From Anaerolineales bacterium (GTDB taxonomy: Bacteria; Chloroflexota; Anaerolineae; Anaerolineales; UBA6663): DNA of 64,000 nucleotides. Positions 1 through 8,385 of this stretch are shown piece by piece. Position 1 is the stretch's first letter, and every line of letters starts with the position of its first letter. Location: assembly GCA_020850595.1 (NCBI GenBank), contig JADZEK010000062.1:1-64000 (forward strand), in the 5' to 3' direction. Position numbers and translations under genes: made by a program. The notes beneath the pieces were generated by a model. It had not been told where the DNA came from, did not search any database, and saw nothing but the letters and a program-made list of their open reading frames with translations.

Positions 1-23
1 AACTCATTTGATAGCCGGCGGCG

Positions 24-41
24 GCCGCTCAATTGAGCGGC
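24..41. repeat. 18-bp perfect palindrome
   Basis: The two arms GCCGCTC flank a central AATT, giving a fully symmetric 18-bp site near the left edge. It could be the stem of a terminator for a gene left of the window or a protein-binding site. No T-tract follows on either strand, so a canonical intrinsic terminator is not supported. Confidence 0.4.
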
Positions 42-76
42 TCTACACTTCCAGCGGATGGGTTAGGGCAAGCTAG

Positions 77-196
77 TTTCTGCCATGGGGGGCTGGCGCA
101 CCGCGCCATGGGTACTTCGGAATGACATGGTCCGCCGAGTGTTTCGCCACGGGGGGGCTGGCGGCCTGCCGCCATGCGCTCTTCGGAATGACAGGC
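77..196. repeat. two imperfect ~54-bp direct repeats in a non-coding stretch
   Basis: Copy one (about 77-130) and copy two (about 142-196) share a run starting TTTC, a G-rich block followed by CTGGCG, a GCC-ATG block and the end CTTCGGAATGACA. They differ by a few substitutions and a one-base length change. The CTTCGGAATGACA end resembles dispersed intergenic repeats common in bacterial genomes. The whole 1-264 stretch contains these repeats and the palindrome at 24-41, and no credible gene. Confidence 0.5.
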
Positions 197-264
197 AAAA
201 TAGGGCTGATCAGTCCCAAGCGTAGTGTAGATGTAATTGCCCTGGGCCGGATGGCGGGTGACAC

Positions 265-300
265 AAAAAAGAGTGGGTGGCCGGCCGGCCACCCACTCTT
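265..300 (-). terminator. strong rho-independent terminator of the secreted repeat protein
   Basis: A perfect 16-bp inverted repeat (269-284 with 285-300) is followed, on the minus strand, by a T6 run (A6 at 265-270 on the plus strand). It lies 34 nt after the stop codon of the minus-strand gene 334-1758. This is the clearest intrinsic terminator in the window. Confidence 0.88.
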
Positions 301-333
301 CGTCAACTGGTCAGGACGGAGGACTGGTCGTCC

Positions 334-1758
334 TTAGGGCAACGGGATGCCGTTGTAGTCTTCACCGACGACTTCGACGGCCGGCACAACCGACTGCACG
401 CGGGCGATGGCGACCAAGGCGCTGCCACCCGGGCCTTCGATCAGGACGCTGCCGCCGAACGTGCCGTCGCCGTACATGCCGAACTCGGTCAGGCCGGCCA
501 GGGAGGCGTTCGAGTTCACCTTGCCGCCCACGGGGATGTCGGTCGTGATGGTGTGCGTGCCGACTTCGGTGCCGTTCTTGTCGAGGTAGCGCACGACCAC
601 ATTACCCGTAATGGTGGCCCCGCCCACGTTCTGGATGGCCAGGAAGGTGCGCTGATGCACACCGGCATCATAGTTGGCCTGGGTGCCCCAGCGCACGTAC
701 GGCAGCGCCAGGGACTCGGCGCCGCCGGCCGCGCCGACGAAGGCGGTGGACAGGCCGGTGCCGTAGACCTTGCCGATGGCGATGATGGCGGGGCCGGACG
801 CGGTGATCACCGCGGAGCCACTGAAGCCGGAGGCCATGCCCGCGGCGGTGCAGGCGATGAAGCTTTGCTTACCGCCGGCCGGGATGGTGGCCAACTGCGT
901 CGAGCCGTTGCTGTAGGTGACGGTCACATCGGTGGGGGTGGAATTGCTGGTGTTCTGCACGGCGTAGGCCGAGTTCTGGCCGCCGAAGGCATCGCACAGC
1001 GCGGAGGGCATGTAGACCGTGCCGCTGCCGCTGTTGACGCCTTCAAAGGCCGAGGCGCCGTTGCCGGTGGTGGACATTTCCATGACGGCGGCCACGACAC
1101 TGCCACTCAGGGCGGCGCCGCCGTCGTCGGCCGACTCAACCGTCACTGAGCCGTTGAAGTCGCCGCCCAGTTCGCTAATGGTGCCCAGGTCAAAGTAGTG
1201 CGCGGCGCCGGCGGGCAGGTTGGCAAGGTTGGCCGTGTGAAGCGGGACGGCTGAGCCGACCGGGTAGAAGCGCACGGTGATGTCCGCCGCCACGCTGTCA
1301 ACGTTTTGCACCGACAGGATGGAGGTGGCGCTGAAGTGGTTCTTGAGGGCGGTCGCGATCAACACGCGGGAGGCACCCTCGCTGAAGCCGTTGGAGAGCG
1401 GGCGGTTCTTCACGGTGGCGCTTTGGGGCACCTGCACGGTCGTCGCCAGCACGGGCTGGTCGGACGACATGATGGCCGAGCCGTGGAAGCCCGCCGACAG
1501 GCCCGCGACGGCGCCCAGGTAGAGGGAGCTGCCGGCGTTGCCCGCCAGGGTCTTGTTCTCGGTCACGGTCGTCCCCGAGTCTTGGGTGTAGAAAGTGAAG
1601 ACGATATTGGCGGTGCTGGAAGACAGGTTCTGATATGTGATGGAAGTCACGAACGGTGTGCCATAGGCCGCCGCGAAGGCGGTGTTGGGCAGCACGGCGC
1701 TCAGGGCCAGGGCCAGGGTAGTGAGCACCGACACCCACCGAAACTTAATCATGCGCAT
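334..1758 (-). CDS. secreted protein with four tandem beta-sandwich-like repeats
   Basis: The 474-residue product starts with a Sec signal peptide: basic N-terminus, hydrophobic core, Ala-rich cleavage region ending near residue 30. The mature part consists of about four repeats of 100-115 residues beginning near residues 35, 145, 260 and 370. Each has a core like 'AVQN' or 'AIQN' followed by alternating hydrophobic residues and an aromatic-containing strand, as in extracellular all-beta modules. No catalytic motif is visible, so a surface, matrix or adhesion role is inferred only from architecture. An AGAGAGGA Shine-Dalgarno sits just upstream; the ATG at 1758 or the one two codons later could be used. 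The gene is monocistronic and ends in the strong terminator at 265-300. Confidence 0.8.
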   Translation of the reverse strand: MRMIKFRWVSVLTTLALALSAVLPNTAFAAAYGTPFVTSITYQNLSSSTANIVFTFYTQDSGTTVTENKTLAGNAGSSLYLGAVAGLSAGFHGSAIMSSDQPVLATTVQVPQSATVKNRPLSNGFSEGASRVLIATALKNHFSATSILSVQNVDSVAADITVRFYPVGSAVPLHTANLANLPAGAAHYFDLGTISELGGDFNGSVTVESADDGGAALSGSVVAAVMEMSTTGNGASAFEGVNSGSGTVYMPSALCDAFGGQNSAYAVQNTSNSTPTDVTVTYSNGSTQLATIPAGGKQSFIACTAAGMASGFSGSAVITASGPAIIAIGKVYGTGLSTAFVGAAGGAESLALPYVRWGTQANYDAGVHQRTFLAIQNVGGATITGNVVVRYLDKNGTEVGTHTITTDIPVGGKVNSNASLAGLTEFGMYGDGTFGGSVLIEGPGGSALVAIARVQSVVPAVEVVGEDYNGIPLP

Positions 1759-1998
1759 TGAGTCCTCTCTTTCGGCCGCTAAGCGGTCACATAGCAGCTA
1801 CAGCCAAAATTGCTATGCTGGTTTATAGCCGAGGTCGCCTGCCGGGGCAATAATTCTTTGTGATAAGCCGGTGCTGCTGCGGGCCAGGTGCGACCAGAAT
1901 CGTCGGTTTCTCGCTAATACCTTCGGATTAGGGCCAAATAGTAGCGCGATTGAGAGCAGGAGTCATCAGGATTCTAGCCGCTGATTTACATAATTCGC

Positions 1999-2025
1999 TT
2001 GACCGTTGACTTACCTTCTTATAGA
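1999..2025 (+). promoter_or_regulatory. putative sigma-70-type promoter for the small lipoprotein
   Basis: TTGACC (1999-2004) and TATAGA (2020-2025) are separated by 15 bp, about 40 nt upstream of the ATG at 2065. The spacer is short. The divergent gap 1759-2064 (306 bp) is otherwise AT-richer than its surroundings and holds no credible gene; it must also carry the promoter of the minus-strand gene 334-1758, which I could not pinpoint. Confidence 0.4.
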
Positions 2026-2064
2026 GTAGCGGAGATAGCCCCTATTGCTCGGAGGATCTGGTTG

Positions 2065-2529
2065 ATGACACGTAGGCGCATTGCTTGGTTGGCCGGCCTG
2101 GTTGTGGCGGGCGTCTTCGCGCTGGCGGCGTGCGCCACCGTGACAGCCACGCCGTCCACGGCTACCGCAACTCCCGAACCGATCCCCACGCCGGAGCCGG
2201 GGTTGGTGACCGTCGCCGGCCGCCTGGTGAATACGGCCACCCAGGCGCCGTATGCCAACCAGGTGATCCGGCTGGCGGAGGTGATCCACATTGACCCAGG
2301 CGACAGCGGCACCTGGATGATTGACGACGCCACCAGCCCCGGCGACTACACGAACGACCAGGGCTATTTCGTGATCGCCAACGTCGCCGCCAAGGAATAT
2401 GTGCTGGTGGTCGGCGACTTCCACGTCAGCTACGCGGTGGTGACTGACACGCCCGACAACGCGGCGGTCTGGCAGCCCGAGGCCGATAGGGTGCTCGATG
2501 TCGGCCAGGTAGACGTCGTGCTGCCCTAA
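2065..2529 (+). CDS. small lipoprotein with carboxypeptidase-regulatory-like beta domain
   Basis: The 154-residue product begins with a basic N-terminus, a hydrophobic segment and a lipobox (LAAC, lipidated Cys23). A Thr/Pro-rich linker of the TATPEPIPTPEP kind follows, then a roughly 100-residue beta domain. The segments 'VAGRLVNTATQ' and 'NDQGYFVIANV' resemble the transthyretin-like carboxypeptidase-regulatory fold. It is probably anchored on the outside of the membrane; no enzymatic motif is seen. The ATG at 2065 was chosen because GGAGGA lies 8 nt upstream and a clean signal sequence starts there; an in-frame codon at 1999 would spoil the signal peptide. Its stop lies only 10 nt from the convergent glycosyltransferase stop. 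Confidence 0.8.
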   Translation: MTRRRIAWLAGLVVAGVFALAACATVTATPSTATATPEPIPTPEPGLVTVAGRLVNTATQAPYANQVIRLAEVIHIDPGDSGTWMIDDATSPGDYTNDQGYFVIANVAAKEYVLVVGDFHVSYAVVTDTPDNAAVWQPEADRVLDVGQVDVVLP

Positions 2530-2539
2530 AGCGCGCTGG

Positions 2540-3721
2540 TCAGGTCAACACGCTCTCCCATAGCGCCTGGTAACCGGCGGCGGCGGCGTCAATGGAGTAG
2601 GGCGCCAAGCCGGCACGAGCGGTTTGCGCCAGCTGCGCCCCCAGCGCCGGGTCGGTCAACACGCGGTTGATCGCGCGCGCCAGCTCGTCCGGCGCGGCGG
2701 GCGGGGTCAGCAGGCCGTTCCGGCCGTCCGCTACCAGTTCGCGCGAGCCGCTCACGGCCGTCGCCACCACCGGCACACCGGCGGCCATGCTCTCGAGCAC
2801 CACCGTGGGCAAGCCCTCAAACAGCGAAGCAGAGACAAAGACGTCGAACACGCTCAGGACGCGCTCCACGTCGGGCCGCGACCCGGCGAACACCACCTGA
2901 TCTGTCACGCCCAATGCGGCGGCCTGGGCGCGCAACGCGGCCTCCAGCGGCCCGTCGCCGACCAACACCAGGCGCGCCGCGGGCCGGCCGCGCAGGACCG
3001 CAGGCGCGGCGGCCAGCAGGCCCGCATAGCCCTTCTGCTCACTGAGCCGCCCGACCGAACCGATGACCGGGCCGGCGGCAGGCAGGCCCAAGCTGCGACG
3101 CACCTCGGCCTGGTCGGGGGCCGGCCCTTGAAAGCGCTGAAGGTCTATGGCGTTGTAGAGCAAGCGGGCACTGTGCCCGCTCCGCAGCGCGGCCGGCCGG
3201 TCGTCCAGCCTCTGCACGATTTCGCGGCTGACGCCCGCCTCGGCGGCAAAGACGCGGGGGTATAACCGGTCGGTGAGCAACTGCCGCGCCAGCGGCCGCC
3301 AGAGCCACTCGGCGTTGTGGACGGTGCGGGCAGCAACCGGCACCGCGCCACTGAGCTTGAGCCAGGCCGCCGCCAGGTCGCCGAACTCATGGTGCGCGTG
3401 CACGAGTTGCAGCCAACGCGGCCGCAGAGCGCGCCCCAGCGACCAGACGGCCCGCGCCAGGCTGAGGTACGGGCGGCCGGGGTCCCAGGGCGCGCCGGTA
3501 GTCAGCGGCACGCCCGCCGCTTGCAGCCTGGCCCGCAGGCGCGCTTCTGACGCAGGGCGCGCCTGCCAGAGCGCCAGCACCGCGATGGGAAAGCCGCGCG
3601 CGGCCAACGCCACGCAGACGGCTTCAGCGCAGCGCCCTACCCCACCGCCGGGACCTTCCACGTCGGCCCAGGGGATGAGCATGGCCACCTGTGCCGCTGG
3701 TTTCACGCCGGGGCCTGCCAT
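2540..3721 (-). CDS. GT4-family glycosyltransferase
   Basis: A 393-residue retaining glycosyltransferase of the GT-B fold. The N-terminal Rossmann half opens with a Gly-rich loop ('GPGGGVGRC') typical of GT4 acceptor-side loops. The C-terminal nucleotide-sugar half has 'IGSVGRLSEQKGY', and near residue 320 the family motif in 'FEGLPTVVLESMA', which carries the two conserved glutamates (E-x7-E type). It is the last gene of the minus-strand polysaccharide operon and its start overlaps the upstream pyruvyl transferase by 19 nt. The ATG at 3721 was preferred because the in-frame codons before it are Arg/Gly/Pro-rich shadow sequence. Donor and acceptor cannot be told from sequence. Confidence 0.88.
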   Translation of the reverse strand: MAGPGVKPAAQVAMLIPWADVEGPGGGVGRCAEAVCVALAARGFPIAVLALWQARPASEARLRARLQAAGVPLTTGAPWDPGRPYLSLARAVWSLGRALRPRWLQLVHAHHEFGDLAAAWLKLSGAVPVAARTVHNAEWLWRPLARQLLTDRLYPRVFAAEAGVSREIVQRLDDRPAALRSGHSARLLYNAIDLQRFQGPAPDQAEVRRSLGLPAAGPVIGSVGRLSEQKGYAGLLAAAPAVLRGRPAARLVLVGDGPLEAALRAQAAALGVTDQVVFAGSRPDVERVLSVFDVFVSASLFEGLPTVVLESMAAGVPVVATAVSGSRELVADGRNGLLTPPAAPDELARAINRVLTDPALGAQLAQTARAGLAPYSIDAAAAGYQALWESVLT

Positions 3722-4995
3722 TGTTGGTAGTCTTCCGCTACCAGCCGGCCGGCCTGCGCGGCCTGGCTGATCAACGCGGGCAGACCGGCGGCGAGCTGCG
3801 CCCGAACAGCGTGGCGGTCGGCCCACAGGGCCGCTAGCTTGTCGGCCAGGGCCGCGCCCTGAGCTTGCTCAATGGGAAGAACCCAGCGCTCCAGCCCCAA
3901 CATGCGCATGATGCCCTGCGTCTTGGGCTGGTAGGCGATGGCCACCAACGGCACGGCGCCGCTGAAGGCAAAGAGGTTGGAGTGCATCCGGGTCCCAACA
4001 AAGACATCCATTTGGCCCATGGCCGCCTTCAGCACGGCCGGTTCGGGCGTGTGATTAATCAGGCAGAGGGCGTCGCCTAAGTCGGCTAGCTGCGCCGCCA
4101 CCCGACGCGCCGCCACCCGGTCGTCTTGATCGAGACTGGGGCCGCAGACCTGGGCAAAGAACACCACGGTGCCGCCCTGGGCGCGCACGAACTGCCGCAC
4201 CGCCTGGGCCACGGCCTGCTCGTAATCCGCCTGGCTGGGGAAGCGCGGGTTCTGCGCGCGCCAGTTGATGACGGTGACGCCGAGCCACGGCCGGGGGCGC
4301 GTGTCGTCCAGGCCCACCTGCGCCAGCCAGTTGGCGGCGGCCGCGAGGGGAGCGGCTGCGAAGGTCAGGGCTAGATCGGGAATGAGCAGCACGCGCTCGG
4401 GGGCGAGCCGCCCCGGAAGCTGCGCGCGCGACACCGCTTCGCGGACCATGACCAGGCGCGCCCGGGCCAGCAGCCAACCGACCAGGCGACGCTCCCAGCC
4501 GGCGCGCAGCGGGCCGATGGATTGCGGCAGCACATACAACGGCCGGCCGGCCCAGGGAGCCAGGGCCATGGTCAGCACGGAGATGGCGAGCGGCAGCGAG
4601 AGGCCGGCGCTGAACAGGAAGCCCCCCGGACAACTCACCACCAGATCGGCCTGGGCGAAGGCGCGGGCGGTTGGCTGCCAGGCGCGCGGCAGCCAACCGA
4701 GCGCCGCGGGCCGCCGGCGGGCCAGGCGCACCACGACGGCCAGCCAGGGCAGCCAGACCAGGGACAACCAGCGCCAGCGCTCGCGCCCGGCGCGCGACCG
4801 CTTGACGAGGGTGAAGAGCGACCCCACGACGGGCAGGCGTCCGGGATAGCTGGCGGGGTCGTTCATCAGCAGGGTCACCTGCGCGCCGGGCAGGGCCGCT
4901 TGCAACTGCTCGATGGCGGCCAGCATGAGCGCCGCATCACCCGCGTTGTGCGTGGAGTGGAGGTTGATGAGCAGGAGGCGCGGGCCATCGGCCAT
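3703..4995 (-). CDS. polysaccharide pyruvyl transferase family protein (CsaB-like)
   Basis: The 430-residue protein matches the polysaccharide pyruvyl transferase family, which transfers pyruvate from phosphoenolpyruvate to sugar hydroxyls to form ketals on exopolysaccharide or secondary wall polymers. Visible hallmarks are the N-terminal 'NAGDAALM' loop and a C-terminal 'VGTRMHSNLFA' motif near residue 345, the signature of the family's C-terminal half. Pyruvylation adds negative charge and in some bacteria makes the anchor for S-layer proteins; that role here is inference. The ATG at 4995 was chosen because the 67 in-frame codons upstream encode low-complexity Arg/Pro/Gly sequence overlapping the flippase. 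It sits 15 nt after the flippase stop and overlaps the next glycosyltransferase. Confidence 0.85.
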   Translation of the reverse strand: MADGPRLLLINLHSTHNAGDAALMLAAIEQLQAALPGAQVTLLMNDPASYPGRLPVVGSLFTLVKRSRAGRERWRWLSLVWLPWLAVVVRLARRRPAALGWLPRAWQPTARAFAQADLVVSCPGGFLFSAGLSLPLAISVLTMALAPWAGRPLYVLPQSIGPLRAGWERRLVGWLLARARLVMVREAVSRAQLPGRLAPERVLLIPDLALTFAAAPLAAAANWLAQVGLDDTRPRPWLGVTVINWRAQNPRFPSQADYEQAVAQAVRQFVRAQGGTVVFFAQVCGPSLDQDDRVAARRVAAQLADLGDALCLINHTPEPAVLKAAMGQMDVFVGTRMHSNLFAFSGAVPLVAIAYQPKTQGIMRMLGLERWVLPIEQAQGAALADKLAALWADRHAVRAQLAAGLPALISQAAQAGRLVAEDYQQWQAPA

Positions 4996-5009
4996 GGGAT
5001 ACCTGCCGT

Positions 5010-6332
5010 TCAGGCGGCCACGGCCTGGGGCGCCGCCGGGCGTGGCCAGAGCGCGCCGAGGGCATAGCCCACCAGGAGCAGCGCTTCGCTTGCCACCAGG
5101 GCCACGGCGACGCCAAGCAGCCCGAGAGTGCGCGCGAGCAGCACGCTTGCGGCCACGTTGAAGACGGCGCAGACGACCTGGGTCGCCGTGCGCCACGTCT
5201 GACGGTCATCGGCGGTCAGTATGGCAGCGCAGGCGAAGTTGAGCGACTTGAGCAGCGGCAAGGGGCTGAGGAGCAGTAGGCTGACGACCGACCCGGCATA
5301 GTTCGCGCCGAAGAGCCGGGTGATGATTGCGCCCCCAAACAGCAACGTGGTGAGCGAGACAATGGCCCCCGCGCCGCCCTGCAGCACGAGTTGCAGCCCG
5401 GCGACCCGCCGAAAGGCGGAGCGGCGATCATGGGCCAGGCGCGACAGCAGCGGTAGGACGACGAAATAGAGCGCGTTGGGAATGACAAAGAGGAAGAGCA
5501 CCAGGTTGTTGGCCGGGCCAAAGGCCGCCACATCACCGGCGCCGAGGTAGAGCGCCACGACGGTCACCGGCGCGCGGGTGTAGATGGCCGCGGCGATGTC
5601 GCTGATGAGAAAGGCGGTGGCCGAGACGGATGACGGCGCTTCGGCGGGCACGGCCCCACTGCCCGGGCGGCGCAGCAGCCGGGCTGTGGCGACGATGGTG
5701 AGCGGCGTAGCCAGCAACCACACCCCAGCACGGCTGATGCCAAACAGCGCGATCTGGCCCGGCTGCAATTGCAGGCCGATGGTGATGCCGAGCAGGGCAA
5801 TGGTGACGGCGGTTTGCAGGAGCGTCACCCAGCCGTGGCGGCTGAGGCTGCGCAGGGCCGAATGCGAGAGCAACACCAGGCTCTCCAGGGCCAACGCCAG
5901 CGAGGTGGGCCACAACACCCAGAACGGATAAGTGTCGGCGGGCAGCACCAGGGTGAGCAGGCCCATGCCGGCCAGCCAGGCCAGCAGGAGGGCGGCGCGC
6001 AGACGCAGGAGCCGCGCCCACAGCCGGGAGAGCTGCTCGGCCGAGAGGCCGCCGCGCGATAAGAGGTAGGTGTCGAGGCCGAAGTTGGGGAGGATGATGA
6101 GCAAGCTAGCCAGCCCGAGGCTGGACAGGTATTGCCCATACTCAAGCGGGGCCACGCGCCGGGCGACGAACACCGAGGTGACGGCCGTGACGCCCTGCAA
6201 GACGATCAGCCCGGCCAGGACGACCGTCCAGTTGAATAGGGCGGTTTGCGTCTGCCGACGATGCGCCCACAGTCGGCGCGCCAGATCGCGCGGGCTGAGG
6301 CGTTGCTGCCAGAGGGCCAGGAAGGGTCCCAT
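5010..6332 (-). CDS. polysaccharide flippase (Wzx/MATE-like oligosaccharide exporter)
   Basis: A 440-residue integral membrane protein with about 12-14 hydrophobic segments. Early in the sequence a 'PLEYGQYLSSLGLASLL' stretch resembles the start of polysaccharide biosynthesis flippases of the MOP superfamily. Such proteins flip lipid-linked repeat units across the cytoplasmic membrane for Wzy-type polymerisation. It lies between a methyltransferase and a pyruvyl transferase, which fits assembly of a modified surface polysaccharide. No polymerase is found beside it, though the GT-C protein at 13296-15404 is another polytopic glycan protein in the neighbourhood. The start at 6332 is an ATG with no good Shine-Dalgarno. 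Confidence 0.85.
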   Translation of the reverse strand: MGPFLALWQQRLSPRDLARRLWAHRRQTQTALFNWTVVLAGLIVLQGVTAVTSVFVARRVAPLEYGQYLSSLGLASLLIILPNFGLDTYLLSRGGLSAEQLSRLWARLLRLRAALLLAWLAGMGLLTLVLPADTYPFWVLWPTSLALALESLVLLSHSALRSLSRHGWVTLLQTAVTIALLGITIGLQLQPGQIALFGISRAGVWLLATPLTIVATARLLRRPGSGAVPAEAPSSVSATAFLISDIAAAIYTRAPVTVVALYLGAGDVAAFGPANNLVLFLFVIPNALYFVVLPLLSRLAHDRRSAFRRVAGLQLVLQGGAGAIVSLTTLLFGGAIITRLFGANYAGSVVSLLLLSPLPLLKSLNFACAAILTADDRQTWRTATQVVCAVFNVAASVLLARTLGLLGVAVALVASEALLLVGYALGALWPRPAAPQAVAA

Positions 6333-6352
6333 GAGGAGGTGGGTTGGCGCAG

Positions 6353-7021
6353 TTAGCGGGCGGGCGCGCGGCTGACGCGCACAAATAGGTGGCCGTGCTC
6401 GCCCTGCGGCCAGCGCCGGTCAAGGCGGTAACACCAGCCCGCCAGGCGCCGCGCCAGCGGCGATGACACGGCATCTACCAGGCGCAGCAGGACAAACAGC
6501 GCGCGGAAGACAGGCTCGTTCCAGGCGATGACGGTCAGGACGCAGCCGGGCGGCAGGCGCTGCCGCAATTCGGCCACGGTGTAACCGTTGCGCACATGCC
6601 CGAAGGCGCGCGCCGCCCGGGCGGTGAGGAAGTTGGGGAAGATGCGCCACTGGACGGCGGGTGTGCTGATCCACAGCGTGCCGCCGGGGGCCAGCGCCCG
6701 CAGCAGCTCGGCCAGCACGGCGGCGTCGTCGGGCACATGCTCGATCAGGTCGAAGGCGGTTACGGTCTGGAAGCGGCCGGCGGGCACGGGCAGGCGCGTG
6801 GCATCGCCGCGGGCCAGGCGCACGGCCGGGTCGGGGCAGCGCGGGTGGAGGTCAACGGCCACGCGCAGGCCGGCCCGCAGCCGCGCCGTGATTTCGCCAT
6901 CGTCGCAGCCCACGTCGAGGAGATGGTCGGCAGGGTCCACGCGCAGCCAATCGCACAGGATGAGCCAGCGATAATAGCTGGCGAAGTGCAGTTGTCCAGG
7001 GCCGGGCGTGTCAGCCAGCAT
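6353..7021 (-). CDS. class I SAM-dependent methyltransferase
   Basis: The 222-residue protein carries the Rossmann motif I 'LLDVGCDDGE' near residue 35, an acidic residue at the end of strand two and the post-motif 'LAPGGTLWISTPA', as in methyltransferase type 11 enzymes. The window 'FDLIEHVPDDAAVL' is also typical of that family. It probably methylates a sugar or lipid-linked intermediate in the polysaccharide operon. Its ATG overlaps the stop region of the upstream glycosyltransferase by 11 nt, and the flippase begins 20 nt downstream. Confidence 0.85.
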   Translation of the reverse strand: MLADTPGPGQLHFASYYRWLILCDWLRVDPADHLLDVGCDDGEITARLRAGLRVAVDLHPRCPDPAVRLARGDATRLPVPAGRFQTVTAFDLIEHVPDDAAVLAELLRALAPGGTLWISTPAVQWRIFPNFLTARAARAFGHVRNGYTVAELRQRLPPGCVLTVIAWNEPVFRALFVLLRLVDAVSSPLARRLAGWCYRLDRRWPQGEHGHLFVRVSRAPAR

Positions 7022-8240
7022 AGACTTGCTCGAACTCGCTCACGAGATTGTCCCAGCGATAGGGCGCGGCGGCCTGCCGCGCACGCTCGGCGCGTTCAGC
7101 GGCCGGGCGCGGGTCGGCCAGCACCGCCAGCAGACCGCCGGCCAGCGCGGAGGCGCTGTCCGGGGTCACCAGCCGGCCGACGTCGTGGCCGGCCAGCACG
7201 GCGGCGCGATCGCCCACTTCACCCGTCACCACGGGCACACCGCAGGCCAGCGCTTCGACCACCTTGAGCGGGCTGCGGGCGCGCGCGGTGTCATCGGCGG
7301 CCACCGGGTCAACGACCACCTGGCTGGCGGCATACGCAGCGGGGGCTTGCTCGGGCGGCACCGGCCCCATCAGGCGCACGCTGGGTTGCAGGCCGCGCGC
7401 CGCGACCAGCTGGGCGACGCGATCATAGTCTTCGCCGCCGCCCACCAAGCGCAAGCGCGCGTCCGGCCGGGCTGAGCGCACCTGCTCCCAGGCGTCGAGC
7501 AGCAGCCCAATGGGGTGGTTGCTCAGGCTCAGGCTGCCCAGGTACAGAATGACCGGCTGGACATCCACGCCCCAGGCCTGCCGCACCGCGGCGACCTGCC
7601 CGGCCGAGGGCGGGGCAAAACGCTGGGGGTCATAGCCGTTCGGCACGAGCCGCAGGCGCTCGGCGGGCACGCCCAGCCGGCGGCAGCGCTCGCGCAGGAA
7701 GGTCGTATTGACGGTCACGCCGCGCGCGGCGCGCGGGAGGCGGTCTTCCCACCAGCGGACGACGCTGCGCTGCCAGGCTGCGCCAAAACGATTGGACTCG
7801 GCTTCGTAATCGTCGCAGTCCAGGTAGAGCTGCCGCCCGGGCAAGCGCGCCGTAAACCAGCCGGCCAGCCCGTTCATGGGCTGGGCTTTGCCGATATGGA
7901 GGCACCCGGCCCGCGAGCGCACAGCGGCCCGCGCCAGCGCCCAGGCGGCCCAGGTCGTTACCGCCAGCAGCGCCACGGGGCCATAGTACGAGCGGCGCGC
8001 CCCGGCGCGGCGAATGTGCATGGGGGCCACATAGCGCACGCGCACGCCGTCGCGCTCAAAAGCGCGCGGGCTTAGCCCGCCCCAGGCCGGGTGCAGCGCG
8101 GCGATTTCGACGGTGTGGCCGCGCCGCGCCAGGCAGCGGGCCAAAGGCCAATAGCGGCCCAGCCCAGACGGGCTTTCCAGGTCTTGTGTCAGCAGGAAAA
8201 GAATGTGCCGCGCGGCAGGGGGCGTGAGGCGCGTAGGCAT
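7011..8240 (-). CDS. GT4-family glycosyltransferase, first gene of the operon
   Basis: A 409-residue GT-B glycosyltransferase. The N-terminus 'ILFLLTQDLESPSGLGRYWPL' matches the strand plus Gly loop of GT4 enzymes. The C-terminal half has 'VILYLGSLSLSNHPIGLLLDAW' and 'VVEALACGVPVVTGEVGD', the nucleotide-sugar binding region with its conserved glutamate. It heads the 8240-to-2540 operon. A TATAAT hexamer on the minus strand (8251-8256) ends only 11 nt before the ATG, so the mRNA may have almost no leader. Substrate unknown. Confidence 0.87.
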   Translation of the reverse strand: MPTRLTPPAARHILFLLTQDLESPSGLGRYWPLARCLARRGHTVEIAALHPAWGGLSPRAFERDGVRVRYVAPMHIRRAGARRSYYGPVALLAVTTWAAWALARAAVRSRAGCLHIGKAQPMNGLAGWFTARLPGRQLYLDCDDYEAESNRFGAAWQRSVVRWWEDRLPRAARGVTVNTTFLRERCRRLGVPAERLRLVPNGYDPQRFAPPSAGQVAAVRQAWGVDVQPVILYLGSLSLSNHPIGLLLDAWEQVRSARPDARLRLVGGGEDYDRVAQLVAARGLQPSVRLMGPVPPEQAPAAYAASQVVVDPVAADDTARARSPLKVVEALACGVPVVTGEVGDRAAVLAGHDVGRLVTPDSASALAGGLLAVLADPRPAAERAERARQAAAPYRWDNLVSEFEQVYAG

Positions 8241-8250
8241 ACGCTCGGCG

Positions 8251-8256
8251 ATTATA
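8251..8256 (-). promoter_or_regulatory. consensus -10 hexamer immediately upstream of the GT operon
   Basis: Minus-strand TATAAT ends 11 nt before the ATG at 8240, so transcription would start about 4 nt before the start codon. There is no good -35 at the expected distance. A leaderless or near-leaderless transcript is inferred. Confidence 0.5.
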
Positions 8257-8350
8257 CACGACGGCTCGCGGCGGGCGGCGGGTTAGCCGGCTCGGGTCAA
8301 CGCTCACCAGCACCGGTACTTAAGTCCAGGCGGCTAACCAAGATTGGCGT

Positions 8351-8379
8351 TTGACAAATTCACCGGCAGTTCATACACT
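8351..8379 (+). promoter_or_regulatory. sigma-70-type promoter for the subtilase gene
   Basis: A consensus TTGACA (8351-8356) and TACACT (8374-8379) are separated by exactly 17 bp. This predicts a start near 8386 and a leader of about 210 nt before the ATG at 8598. It is one of the best sigma-70 matches in the window. Confidence 0.65.
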
Positions 8380-8385
8380 TTTGGG

